Assembly (NCBI GenBank): GCA_023703575.1
Contig: CP097969.1
Span: 1,087,517-1,151,516, forward strand
From: SAR86 cluster bacterium
GTDB lineage: Bacteria; Pseudomonadota; Gammaproteobacteria; Magnimaribacterales; Magnimaribacteraceae
DNA: 64,000 nt
Reading direction: 5' to 3'
The notes under the pieces are model-generated. The model did not search any database. It had not been told where the DNA came from and saw nothing but the letters and a program-made list of their open reading frames with translations. Below, in pieces: positions 18,128 to 27,702 of this stretch. Position numbers and translations under genes: made by a program. Numbering within the stretch: the stretch's first letter is position 1; each line of letters begins with the position of its first letter.

Positions 18128-19189
18128 ATGAGTAAAGCTAAATCAATATTTAATTTTTCTATTTTTTCACTTATAGGTGCTTCAATAGGTTTCGTAATCA
18201 CGGTTTTGTTTTTAAATGACGATAGTAAATCTATTAATGAGGAATTAAGTAATGCAGCTTTTTCCTACAACTATGCAGTAGAAAAAGCCTCGCCGGCTGT
18301 AGTAAACATCTATAGCGAGCAAATCATGGATAAACAATTAACCACTCAAAGGAGATTTAATTCTATATTCAATAATAAAGGACAACAGGTAAAAACAAGT
18401 CTAGGGTCAGGGGTTATTCTGAGTTCTGATGGTTATATTTTAACAAATCAACATGTGGTTGGAGATAACTCCCTTCGGGTGACAACAGAATTATACGATG
18501 GTCGTAAATTTATCGCTCAGTTGATTGGCATTGATAAAGGAACCGACCTGGCAGTTTTAAAAATTCAAGATGATAAAAATTTATTTCCCTCTATAGAAAT
18601 TGAGGATTCAGATAAATTGAATATTGGTGATATCGTACTTGCTATAGGCAATCCTTATGGACTTGGCCAATCGGTAAGTATGGGAATTGTTAGCGCAACA
18701 GGTAGAGAGTTTGATAATCCTTATTCAAATTATATTCAAACTGATGCTTCGATAAATAGAGGGAACTCAGGAGGCGCATTAATAGATTCAAAAGGAAGGT
18801 TAATTGGTATTAATACACTTATGAGGTCGTCCAGTGGAGGCTCAGAAGGAATAGGCTTAGCTATACCTTCGACGATTGCCTTGGAAATCATTAGTGATTT
18901 AATTCAGTATGGTGAAGTGAGACGCGGTTGGTTAGGTTTTAGTATTGAGAGGCTAAATCTCTTAAGAAAAGGTCAACTAATGATTTCAGAAGTAGTAGAA
19001 AATGGCCCAGCTTACAGAAGCGGTCTTATGAAAGGTGATGTTATCAATTCAATAAATTCAGAAAGTCCTTCTTATGATAATTTATATAAAACATTTGCGA
19101 GGTCTAAACCAGGAGAGGAAATACTCCTTGAGGTAAAAAGAGGCTCGGATATCATAAATTTAGCCTTGATAACTGGACAGGCAGATTAA
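18128..19189 (+). CDS. degS: DegS-type membrane-anchored serine protease
   Basis: Periplasmic trypsin-like protease of the HtrA family. The 353 residues have an N-terminal membrane anchor (about 8-29), a protease domain with His109 (TNQHVV), Asp140 (GTDLAVLKI) and Ser214 (RGNSGGAL), and one PDZ domain from about residue 255. One PDZ plus an anchor is the DegS arrangement, which in E. coli starts the RseA-SigmaE stress cascade; DegP and DegQ have two PDZ domains. Its position beside rplM-rpsI agrees with E. coli degQ-degS. It ends convergent with hisD, overlapping by 4 bp. Confidence 0.92.
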   Translation: MSKAKSIFNFSIFSLIGASIGFVITVLFLNDDSKSINEELSNAAFSYNYAVEKASPAVVNIYSEQIMDKQLTTQRRFNSIFNNKGQQVKTSLGSGVILSSDGYILTNQHVVGDNSLRVTTELYDGRKFIAQLIGIDKGTDLAVLKIQDDKNLFPSIEIEDSDKLNIGDIVLAIGNPYGLGQSVSMGIVSATGREFDNPYSNYIQTDASINRGNSGGALIDSKGRLIGINTLMRSSSGGSEGIGLAIPSTIALEIISDLIQYGEVRRGWLGFSIERLNLLRKGQLMISEVVENGPAYRSGLMKGDVINSINSESPSYDNLYKTFARSKPGEEILLEVKRGSDIINLALITGQAD

Positions 19190-20484
19190 TTTTTAAATCT
19201 TTTCTCTGCAGCTATAGCGTGTGCGGTTAATCCCTCGGCTTTTGCTATCTTTGAAGTATGGTCAATATATTCATTAAATTGTTTGATATTCTTTTCCCTG
19301 TCGAGGGAAACATAGCTATAACTAACTATGAAGTCTTCCACTGATAAAGGTGAGCTAAATCTAGAAGATGAATTAGTTGGAAGTATGTGACTAGGACCTA
19401 GAATATAATCAGAAAAGGAGTTGGCAGAATTCTCACCTTTAAGAATCAAGCCAGCTATTAATGAATTTTCATCTTGAAAATTAATGTGATCAAAAGCTAT
19501 ATGCAAATGTTCAGGCGCAATCTTGTTTACTAATTGTTTAGCTTCAGAAAAATTATCGATTTTAATTATCAGTCCATTTGAGCTGATTGATTCTTTAATA
19601 ATTGTACATCTTTCAAGTGAATCTATTTCAGACGATATGATTTCTTTTACATTAGCTATTATGTCATCACTATCTGAAATCAAAACTCCAGATGCATCTG
19701 AATCATGTTCAGATTGAGCCATAAGATCCCAAGCTATTGTTTCTGGATTTGAAGAGCTATCTGCGAGGATAAGAATTTCGGAGGGACCGGCAATTGAATC
19801 AATACCAACTTCGCCAAAAAGTTGTTTTTTTGCCTCAGCTACAAATATATTTCCTGGTCCAATTATTTTATCCACCTTAGATATTTGATCTGTTCCGATA
19901 GCTAAAGCTGCAATTGCCTGAGCTCCACCAATCCTGTAAATTTTTTCTATGCCTGCAACTTTTGCTGCAGCTATTGTCAGTGAATTTAGTATTCCATTTT
20001 GTGCAGGAGAAGTTATTGAAATATCACTTACACCGCAGGCTATAGCCGGTGCAGCTCCCATTAATACAGTCGAAGGATAAGAGGCCTTACCTCCTGGTAC
20101 ATAAATACCTACAGATTCTATAACCCTAAACTTTCGGGTTATCTCATCATCTGTATTCTCCAGATTTAAAGAGGCAAAACATTGCGATTGATAATTAAGT
20201 ATTTTTTCAAAAGAATACTCGAGAGACTTCAAAATATCTTTGTCACAACTTTTTAATATTTGATCAATTTCTTTTCTTGAAATTTTAAAAACATCAGAAT
20301 CAAAGCCATCAAATTCTTTCGTTAAGTCTTTTAAGGCATTATCGCCTTTGCTTCTGATTTTTAGAATAATTTCTGAAACCAATTGAGAAACTTCTCCAGA
20401 AACCTTATTCCTTTCAGCCAAATAAGCATTAAAACTTTTTGAGAATGAACTTTCTTTTGTATCTAACTGATTAAAAATTAACAT
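19186..20484 (-). CDS. hisD: Histidinol dehydrogenase
   Basis: Catalyses the last two oxidations of histidine synthesis, from L-histidinol to L-histidine, with NAD and zinc. The 432 residues match family length and carry VPGGKASYPSTVLM, IGPGNIFVAEAKK, GIDSIAGPSEILILAD, and the Zn and catalytic histidine region AQSEHDSDAS and IAPEHLHI. The C-terminal EGLTAHAIAAEKR is also typical. It starts at the base where hisG ends. Confidence 0.98.
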   Translation of the reverse strand: MLIFNQLDTKESSFSKSFNAYLAERNKVSGEVSQLVSEIILKIRSKGDNALKDLTKEFDGFDSDVFKISRKEIDQILKSCDKDILKSLEYSFEKILNYQSQCFASLNLENTDDEITRKFRVIESVGIYVPGGKASYPSTVLMGAAPAIACGVSDISITSPAQNGILNSLTIAAAKVAGIEKIYRIGGAQAIAALAIGTDQISKVDKIIGPGNIFVAEAKKQLFGEVGIDSIAGPSEILILADSSSNPETIAWDLMAQSEHDSDASGVLISDSDDIIANVKEIISSEIDSLERCTIIKESISSNGLIIKIDNFSEAKQLVNKIAPEHLHIAFDHINFQDENSLIAGLILKGENSANSFSDYILGPSHILPTNSSSRFSSPLSVEDFIVSYSYVSLDREKNIKQFNEYIDHTSKIAKAEGLTAHAIAAEKRFKN

Positions 20485-21107
20485 TATTTCAGTGCTTCCA
20501 TAATCTCATTAATAATTGTAGCTTTTGTTTTAATTGAAGCTTTGTTGGCAATTAATCTAGTAGAAATATCTGCAATGATTTTAATTTCTTTAAGACCATT
20601 AGCAGTAAGAGTTTTGCCAGTATCCACTAAGTCAATAATTGCATCTGACAAACCAAGTACAGGAGCTATTTCTTGTGCGCCATTTAGATAAATTATTTCA
20701 GGTTGTATTCCAATAGAATTCATAAATTTCGTTGAGCTCTTTGGATATTTAGTAGCTATTTTTAATCTTGCAGAACCTGTGAGAACGTCTTCATAACCTG
20801 CCAAAGATAATCTGCACTTACCAAGACCAAGATCCGCCAATTCCACAAACTCCTCTTCTTCCTTTTCCATGAGGATATCTTTCCCAACAATGCCTATGTG
20901 GGCAGCGCCAGAAGTAATGTATGTGGGTACATCCCATCCTCTTATGATCAATACTTTTACACTAGGATGTTTCGTATCCAGCAACATCTTTCTTGATTTC
21001 TTTACATCATCCTTTATGGCGAACCGAGTTTTTTCTAGCAATGGTATGAAGTCTTCATACACTCTTCCCTTAGGCAAAGCTATTATCAATGAGTTAGATT
21101 TATTCAC
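20484..21107 (-). CDS. hisG: ATP phosphoribosyltransferase, short (HisZ-dependent) form
   Basis: First enzyme of histidine synthesis, joining ATP and PRPP. The 207 residues comprise only the periplasmic-binding-like catalytic domain, with LPKGRVYEDF, HIGIVGKDIL and the PRPP-binding DLVDTGKTLTANGL. The roughly 80-residue regulatory domain of the long form is missing. Short HisG proteins are known to need the HisZ partner for activity and feedback control. hisZ is not in this window and would be expected elsewhere. The order murA-hisG-hisD is shared with Pseudomonas. Confidence 0.97.
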   Translation of the reverse strand: MNKSNSLIIALPKGRVYEDFIPLLEKTRFAIKDDVKKSRKMLLDTKHPSVKVLIIRGWDVPTYITSGAAHIGIVGKDILMEKEEEEFVELADLGLGKCRLSLAGYEDVLTGSARLKIATKYPKSSTKFMNSIGIQPEIIYLNGAQEIAPVLGLSDAIIDLVDTGKTLTANGLKEIKIIADISTRLIANKASIKTKATIINEIMEALK

Positions 21108-21115
21108 AGTTATCT

Positions 21116-22375
<1,260 letters not shown>

Positions 22376-22984
22376 CTAAACTGAGGTAACCCATTTTTCT
22401 ATCACTAAGTTTATATCTTCCTTATTTTTTTCCATTAGAGAGTAGAATTGATTTCTGAAGATCTTTCCAAGATTCATACCATTAATTTCAATATTTATTA
22501 TTTTCCAATTATTATCTTTATCTAGATACATACTATACCTCCCAGGGTAAGTACTTGATGAGGTAACTATTTCAATATTTACTCTAGCCTTTGTCTTTGA
22601 ATTTGTGGGACCGGTTGGAGGTAATACATTAATTTTTTCATCCTTAAATTCTACGAGAGTGCTGGCATAAGTATCTAGCAAACTACTTTCAAATACTTTC
22701 GAAAAGTCTTCTAATTGTTTAGGAGTGGCATTTCCGGCATATTTTCCCATTACGTTTCTCGATATTCTTTTAAAATCTACTATAGGTCCAAACGCATCAC
22801 TTATTTCTTTTGTAAAGAGATCAGGATTATCAAGAAAGAGTTGATTCTTTGTCCTAATGATCTCAATTATATTGCTGTGAGTTCTTTCAGCATACTCATA
22901 AGCAGAGACTACCTCTGAAAGGATTTGAAGGCTTGAGATAAATAAGTTAATTAATACAAAAATTTTAAATGGGGCAATTTTCAT
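22376..22984 (-). CDS. mlaC: MlaC-type periplasmic phospholipid-binding protein
   Basis: Shuttle protein of the Mla system, which moves phospholipids between outer and inner membranes. The 202 residues begin with an uncleaved or signal-peptide-like hydrophobic stretch (about 6-24), then the Ttg2D/MlaC fold with GPIVDFKRISRNVMGKYA and a late NWKIINIEINGMNLG. In E. coli mlaFED precede mlaC and mlaB follows it. Here none of these is adjacent: yrbG is divergent upstream and murA follows. The gene is therefore either a remnant serving a system encoded elsewhere or a partner of another transporter. Confidence 0.9.
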   Translation of the reverse strand: MKIAPFKIFVLINLFISSLQILSEVVSAYEYAERTHSNIIEIIRTKNQLFLDNPDLFTKEISDAFGPIVDFKRISRNVMGKYAGNATPKQLEDFSKVFESSLLDTYASTLVEFKDEKINVLPPTGPTNSKTKARVNIEIVTSSSTYPGRYSMYLDKDNNWKIINIEINGMNLGKIFRNQFYSLMEKNKEDINLVIEKWVTSV

Positions 22985-23019
22985 AACAGATAAATATGAT
23001 TTGATTTGGTCAGTAACTA

Positions 23020-23037
23020 TTATACCATCTGGTATAA
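23020..23037. promoter_or_regulatory. Perfect inverted repeat between mlaC and yrbG
   Basis: TTATACCA-TC-TGGTATAA, two perfect 8-bp arms separated by 2 bases, lies in the 80-bp divergent interval, 28 bp before the yrbG start. It has the form of a binding site for a dimeric repressor. No known regulator consensus is claimed. Confidence 0.45.
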
Positions 23038-23064
23038 GTCTTATTTAGGACTAAAGTATTTATT

Positions 23065-24012
23065 ATGATCATTGCACTATTAGCAATATGTTCGGGCATT
23101 GCCCTTATATGGGTTAGTGCCGAAAAATTAGAAAAATATTCTGTTCATGCAGCAAGAGAATTTGGTTTCTCTCCTTTCTTTATTGGGTCTACAGTAATTG
23201 CCTTTGGAACATCTGCACCGGAGATGCTTACAACTTTCTTTGTCTCCCTCGAAAATAAGGGCTCTATGGTTATAGGTAATGTTATTGGATCAAATGTAGC
23301 TAATCTGTCACTTGTTTTTGGCTCTATGCTTCTAATTGTTTCTCTAAAAAAATTTAGGATTAAACAAGAAGTAGCAATTCAAAAAAACTTATTAATTTTA
23401 TTGATTTCTAGTTTATTAATCTGGTTAATAATGGCTATCGATCCATTTAATATTTTATCCTCATTAATTCTTTTAACTTCACTGATCCTTGTCATTTCTT
23501 TCTGGTATAAAAATGGTGTTTCTGATGAAAATGAAAATGATATAAATTTACCTAAATATGTATCTTTGAAACTTACTCTATCTCTGGTCTTTCTTGTCTT
23601 TGCAGCATGGTTAATTACTTTTGGAGCTAATCAAATATTAGATGAATTTAGTTTAGGTGAGTTATTTATTGGGTATACAGTATTAGCAATAGGAACTAGT
23701 TTGCCGGAAATAGCTGCATCTGTTTCGTTAGCCTTAAAAGGGAGATATGAAACCGTTACTGGGACTTTAATAGGCTCAAATATTTTCAATGGATTATGCG
23801 TTTTAGCTATACCAGGTTTATTTATGAATCCAAAAATGTCATTAGGTTGGTCGTATTCTGAATGGTCACCCTTATTATTTATTCTCTTCATAATAACTTT
23901 TATATTTGCTTACTATATTTTTTCTGTTTCAAAAAAGCAGAGAAATGCGAGTTTCTTACTTAGCTTGTTATTTTTAAGCTCATACTTTGTTTCACTTTAC
24001 TTCGCTTATTAG
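23065..24012 (+). CDS. yrbG: YrbG-type sodium/calcium exchanger family protein
   Basis: Inner-membrane cation exchanger of the CaCA family. The 315 residues hold about ten membrane helices in two inverted halves. Each half carries the alpha-repeat: GSTVIAFGTSAPEM with GNVIGSNVANL in the first, and GYTVLAIGTSLPEI with GTLIGSNIFNGL in the second. These are the ion-binding motifs. Neighbouring kdsD, lptB and rpoN reproduce the E. coli yrbG cluster. Physiological substrate in this organism is not shown by the sequence. Confidence 0.95.
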   Translation: MIIALLAICSGIALIWVSAEKLEKYSVHAAREFGFSPFFIGSTVIAFGTSAPEMLTTFFVSLENKGSMVIGNVIGSNVANLSLVFGSMLLIVSLKKFRIKQEVAIQKNLLILLISSLLIWLIMAIDPFNILSSLILLTSLILVISFWYKNGVSDENENDINLPKYVSLKLTLSLVFLVFAAWLITFGANQILDEFSLGELFIGYTVLAIGTSLPEIAASVSLALKGRYETVTGTLIGSNIFNGLCVLAIPGLFMNPKMSLGWSYSEWSPLLFILFIITFIFAYYIFSVSKKQRNASFLLSLLFLSSYFVSLYFAY

Positions 24013-24026
24013 ATAGATTTACATAT

Positions 24027-24995
24027 ATGAAAAAGATTGATCACCTAAAGTCAGCGAGAAAAACCATTAAAATCGAGTCTAAAGGACTTGAAAATCTGTC
24101 AGACACTTTATCTTCGGAATTCAATGATGTGTGTGATAAGTTACTCAAAACTAAGGGTAAAATAATAACTATAGGAATTGGAAAATCAGGACATATAGCA
24201 AGAAAAGTCTCTGCAACACTTTCTAGCACTGGGTCGCACTCTAGTTTTATAAATGCGGGTGAAGCGCTGCATGGCGATATAGGAGAAATAAATAAAAGTG
24301 ATAAAGTAATAATTTTTTCTCATTCTGGTCAAAGCGAAGAAGTCATTAATTTAATTCCTTATCTCAAATCCGTAGGCTGTGATTTCTTCTCTATAACAGG
24401 CTCTAGAAGCTCTTTCATTGCTAAAAACTCAATGATTAACTTAGACACGGGTATATCTGAAGAAGCTTGTCCTTTGGATCTTGCACCCACTACAAGCACC
24501 ACTGCGGCCTTAGCCTTAGGAGATGCTATTGCAGTAGCTCTTTTGGAAGCTAAGAAATTTGGAAGAGAGGATTTTGCAAAATCTCATCCTGGAGGCAAAC
24601 TCGGAAAAAGATTAATTACTACTGTAGGAGATTTGATGGCTAAAGGCGATGAATTGCCACTGGTCTCAAAAGAGAATACTCTTTCGGAAACTTTAATTCA
24701 AATCAGTTCAAAAGGTTTAGGTGTAGCTCTAATAGTTGATAAAAAGAAGTTGATAGGTATTTTCACAGATGGTGATCTAAGAAGGACACTTAATAATGAA
24801 AAGAATCCATTGGAAAAAAAGATTTCGACTTTTATGACTTCTAAAACTAAAACAATTTTAGCTCATGATTTGGCCATTGATGCTTTGGCGATAATGCAAG
24901 CTAATAAGATCTATTCGCTAGCTGTTCTAGATAAAAAAGAAGCCCTGGTAGGAATCATTAGAATGCATGATCTTATTGAATCAGGTTTGATTTGA
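24027..24995 (+). CDS. kdsD: Arabinose-5-phosphate isomerase KdsD
   Basis: Converts ribulose 5-phosphate to arabinose 5-phosphate, the first step of Kdo synthesis for LPS. The 322 residues have an N-terminal SIS sugar isomerase domain (GIGKSGHIARKVSATLSSTG, about residues 47-66, then SHSGQSEEV) and two C-terminal CBS domains (from about 205). The next gene in E. coli, kdsC (Kdo-8-phosphate phosphatase), is absent here, and the lptC-like gene overlaps the stop codon. Confidence 0.97.
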   Translation: MKKIDHLKSARKTIKIESKGLENLSDTLSSEFNDVCDKLLKTKGKIITIGIGKSGHIARKVSATLSSTGSHSSFINAGEALHGDIGEINKSDKVIIFSHSGQSEEVINLIPYLKSVGCDFFSITGSRSSFIAKNSMINLDTGISEEACPLDLAPTTSTTAALALGDAIAVALLEAKKFGREDFAKSHPGGKLGKRLITTVGDLMAKGDELPLVSKENTLSETLIQISSKGLGVALIVDKKKLIGIFTDGDLRRTLNNEKNPLEKKISTFMTSKTKTILAHDLAIDALAIMQANKIYSLAVLDKKEALVGIIRMHDLIESGLI

Positions 24996-25693
24996 TGTCC
25001 TGTATTACAAAACATTTTTTTATTATTTTAGTTTCCCTTTTCTGTAATTTTTGTTTTTGCATTGAACAAGAACATCAAAATTATATTTCTATTCTAGACA
25101 AACCATCTTTTTCTGTTGCTTCACCGGAAAGACAAATCACTATAACAGGTGCAAGATCTAGCCTTCATAAGAGTTCTGAATTTACTATTCAAATTCCAAA
25201 TTTCAAGCTGAATTCAAATAAATTATCAGTAAATATCTATTCTAAAGAAGCAATTTACAATAAAGATATTGGATTTATAAAGTTTAAAGATTCTGCTGAG
25301 CTTGAGGCATTAAATAAAAAAGATAATTTGATTCTCTCTACTGAGGAAATAACCTTAAATCTTAATAATGATATATTTTCAAGTGTGCATGAGGTACTTA
25401 CAAACTTTAACAACCTTGAGATTAAATCTTTGGGAGTAGAGATAACGCAAAAAGCTGGTAATTTGCGTGCAGAATTCAGTAAGGGTACTTTCCAAATTAA
25501 GGATATAGGGTCAATAAGCAAAGGATATGCAAAAAAGCTCTACATTATTTCTGAAGACAATAAAATTATCCTCGAAGAAGAAGCTTTCTTAGATCAAGAT
25601 GGATTTATAATCAAATCTGATCTAATCCATTATGACTACAGTCTCAATAAAATCCTTAAATCTATAAATTCTAGTATTGAGAATAAGTCATGA
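24995..25693 (+). CDS. LPS transport protein with LptC-like and LptA-like parts
   Basis: One 232-residue protein stands where E. coli has lptC and lptA. I chose the ATG at 24995 over the TTG one codon earlier because it overlaps the kdsD stop (TGATG). The N-terminal 24 residues are a signal peptide or anchor. Residues about 30-150 resemble LptC (FTIQIPNFKL, then KFKDSAELEA). Residues about 170-215 read like an OstA/LptA repeat: AKKLYIISEDNKIILEEEA, LDQDGFIIKSDLIHYD. Function as the periplasmic LPS bridge is inferred from this and from the following lptB. It could instead be a long LptC, with lptA elsewhere. It overlaps lptB by 4 bp. Confidence 0.72.
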   Translation: MSCITKHFFIILVSLFCNFCFCIEQEHQNYISILDKPSFSVASPERQITITGARSSLHKSSEFTIQIPNFKLNSNKLSVNIYSKEAIYNKDIGFIKFKDSAELEALNKKDNLILSTEEITLNLNNDIFSSVHEVLTNFNNLEIKSLGVEITQKAGNLRAEFSKGTFQIKDIGSISKGYAKKLYIISEDNKIILEEEAFLDQDGFIIKSDLIHYDYSLNKILKSINSSIENKS

Positions 25694-26418
25694 ATCTTGT
25701 CGTTGAAAATCTGAACAAAACTTATGATAAAAAAGCTATTGTTGATGGAATATCTTTCAAAATAACTAGCGGAGAGACTGTTGGAATTTTAGGACCAAAC
25801 GGCGCAGGCAAAACCACTCTTTTTTATATGATCGCGGGTCTAGTAGCAATTGACTCGGGAAAAATTTATCTGTCGGGAAAAGAACTTAATCAAAAGTCTA
25901 TTTCTGAAAGAACTTCACTTGGACTCACTTACCTCCCTCAGGAATCATCAATATTCAGAGGACTAACGGTTGAAGCCAATATTTTTTCAGCTTTAGAACA
26001 AAGAAAAGATTTAAATCATAAAGAAAGGCAAAGGGAACTTGATTCACTATTGGGAGATTTTGGTTTGGTTGAATTGTCAAACACACTCGGGATAAAGTTA
26101 TCAGGTGGCGAAAGAAGAAGAACTGAAATAGCTAGATCAGTTGCTTCAAACCCTCAGTTTATTCTTCTGGATGAACCTTTTGCCGGCATAGATCCAATAG
26201 CTGTTTCAGATCTTAAAGAAACAATCCATAGTTTGAATAAAAAGGGAATTGGTGTCTTAATAAGTGACCATAATGTTCGGGATACCATGAATATATGTAA
26301 GCAGGTACTTATCGTTAATAAGGGTAAAATTATAGCGAATGGAGATCCTTCAGAAATAGCCAATGATAAACTGGTAAAAGAAGTTTATCTTGGTCAAGAT
26401 TTTGATACTGAATTGTGA
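25690..26418 (+). CDS. lptB: LPS export ABC transporter ATP-binding protein LptB
   Basis: Cytoplasmic ATPase that powers LPS extraction by LptFG. The 242 residues have Walker A GPNGAGKTT (near residue 36), the Q-loop LPQESSIF, the signature LSGGERRR, Walker B FILLDEPFAGIDP and the switch histidine SDHNVRDT. LSGGERRRTEIAR is LptB-typical. It is coupled to the lptC-like gene by ATGA and to rpoN by GTGA. Confidence 0.98.
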   Translation: MNLVVENLNKTYDKKAIVDGISFKITSGETVGILGPNGAGKTTLFYMIAGLVAIDSGKIYLSGKELNQKSISERTSLGLTYLPQESSIFRGLTVEANIFSALEQRKDLNHKERQRELDSLLGDFGLVELSNTLGIKLSGGERRRTEIARSVASNPQFILLDEPFAGIDPIAVSDLKETIHSLNKKGIGVLISDHNVRDTMNICKQVLIVNKGKIIANGDPSEIANDKLVKEVYLGQDFDTEL

Positions 26419-27698
26419 AACAAAGTTTAAGACAAAAACAAAAGCTTTCCGTAAAGATAACTGCCAGCCTTGGTAATCAAATTAAACTATTATCATTAAG
26501 TGGTTTTGAAATAAGTTCAAAATTAAATGATCTCATAGAAGACTATTTTGATGAGGATGATAAGAAAATTGCTCATTTCAAAGATGAATATCTTATAGAT
26601 AGATACAAAAATGTACTATACCAGGGTAATGATTATCAAAATATCCTCTCAGGAGAACTAGACTCTGACATTAGACAGAAACTTTTACAGCAACTTGAGC
26701 TTACACCGTTTGATGAAGCTGAAAACCTTATCGGAGAATATCTAATAGACTCAGTGGAAAGTAATGGAAGATTAGATCCCGAAATAAATTATGAAGATAT
26801 AAAAAGTATAGTTTTTGAAGACCTTCAAAAGAATATTTCCGATCAAGATATAGATAAGGTGCTTCAAATTATTCAAAATTTTGAACCGCCAGGCTGTGCT
26901 TTTAGAAATATTAATGAATCTTTATTCATACAAATAGAAAATTTAGAGCTTAGTAATGGAGAAAAGATAACCTTGAAAGAAACCCTTGAAAATTTGATAG
27001 ATGGAAAAGTTGAAATCCATCAATTACCTCACAAGATAAAAAAGAATTTAGACAAATTATCATTAAATCCAACAGGTAGTTTTGGAAGTACTACACAAAA
27101 TTATATAAGACCGGATCTAGTAGCTATAAAAGATAAAAACGAATGGCAAGTTTCTTTGAATGATGAATTTATGTCTAAAGAATTATTAGAGATAGTTAAG
27201 AGTAAAGTAAATTCTATAGAGAATGAGAAAACTATTTCTTCTAAGTCTTTTCTAAATGGTTTGGAAAGGCGACAACAAACACTTCTGGTAGTCTCAGAAT
27301 TTATTGTCCAGGCTCAAAAGAATTTTCTAAATGGTAAAGCGGGAAAAAGAGCAATATCAAATAAAGAAATAGCAGATAAACTTGAATTAAGCACATCAAC
27401 AGTGTCTAGGATTGTTAGAAATAAATATATTCAACTGCCAGATAAAGTAATTCCATTAATTGCATTGTTAGAGCGGAGAATAAATAAACACAAAGAAGGT
27501 AAAGATGTCACAGGAGAGGATCTGCAAATTTTGTTGGGGCAAATAATCCAAAATGAAGATAAATCTAACCCTCTTAGCGATGAAAATCTTAAATTTGCTC
27601 TTAAAGATAACTTCGGTGTAATTTTATCTAGAAGAACTATTGCAAAATACAGACTCGAACTTCAAATACCATCTTCAAGAGAAAGGTATTTTATATAA
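26415..27698 (+). CDS. rpoN: RNA polymerase sigma-54 factor RpoN
   Basis: Alternative sigma factor that needs AAA+ activators. It starts with GTG at 26415, overlapping the lptB stop. The 427 residues are shorter than the 477 of E. coli. Region I (about 1-48) keeps the leucine pattern around QIKLLSLSGFEI but is poor in glutamine. The core-binding domain and a helix-turn-helix (KEIADKLELSTSTVSRIV, about residue 316) follow, and the RpoN box SRRTIAKYR lies near residue 404. No enhancer-binding protein is encoded in the window, so the regulon is unknown. Confidence 0.95.
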   Translation: MKQSLRQKQKLSVKITASLGNQIKLLSLSGFEISSKLNDLIEDYFDEDDKKIAHFKDEYLIDRYKNVLYQGNDYQNILSGELDSDIRQKLLQQLELTPFDEAENLIGEYLIDSVESNGRLDPEINYEDIKSIVFEDLQKNISDQDIDKVLQIIQNFEPPGCAFRNINESLFIQIENLELSNGEKITLKETLENLIDGKVEIHQLPHKIKKNLDKLSLNPTGSFGSTTQNYIRPDLVAIKDKNEWQVSLNDEFMSKELLEIVKSKVNSIENEKTISSKSFLNGLERRQQTLLVVSEFIVQAQKNFLNGKAGKRAISNKEIADKLELSTSTVSRIVRNKYIQLPDKVIPLIALLERRINKHKEGKDVTGEDLQILLGQIIQNEDKSNPLSDENLKFALKDNFGVILSRRTIAKYRLELQIPSSRERYFI

Positions 27699-27702
27699 AT
27701 TA

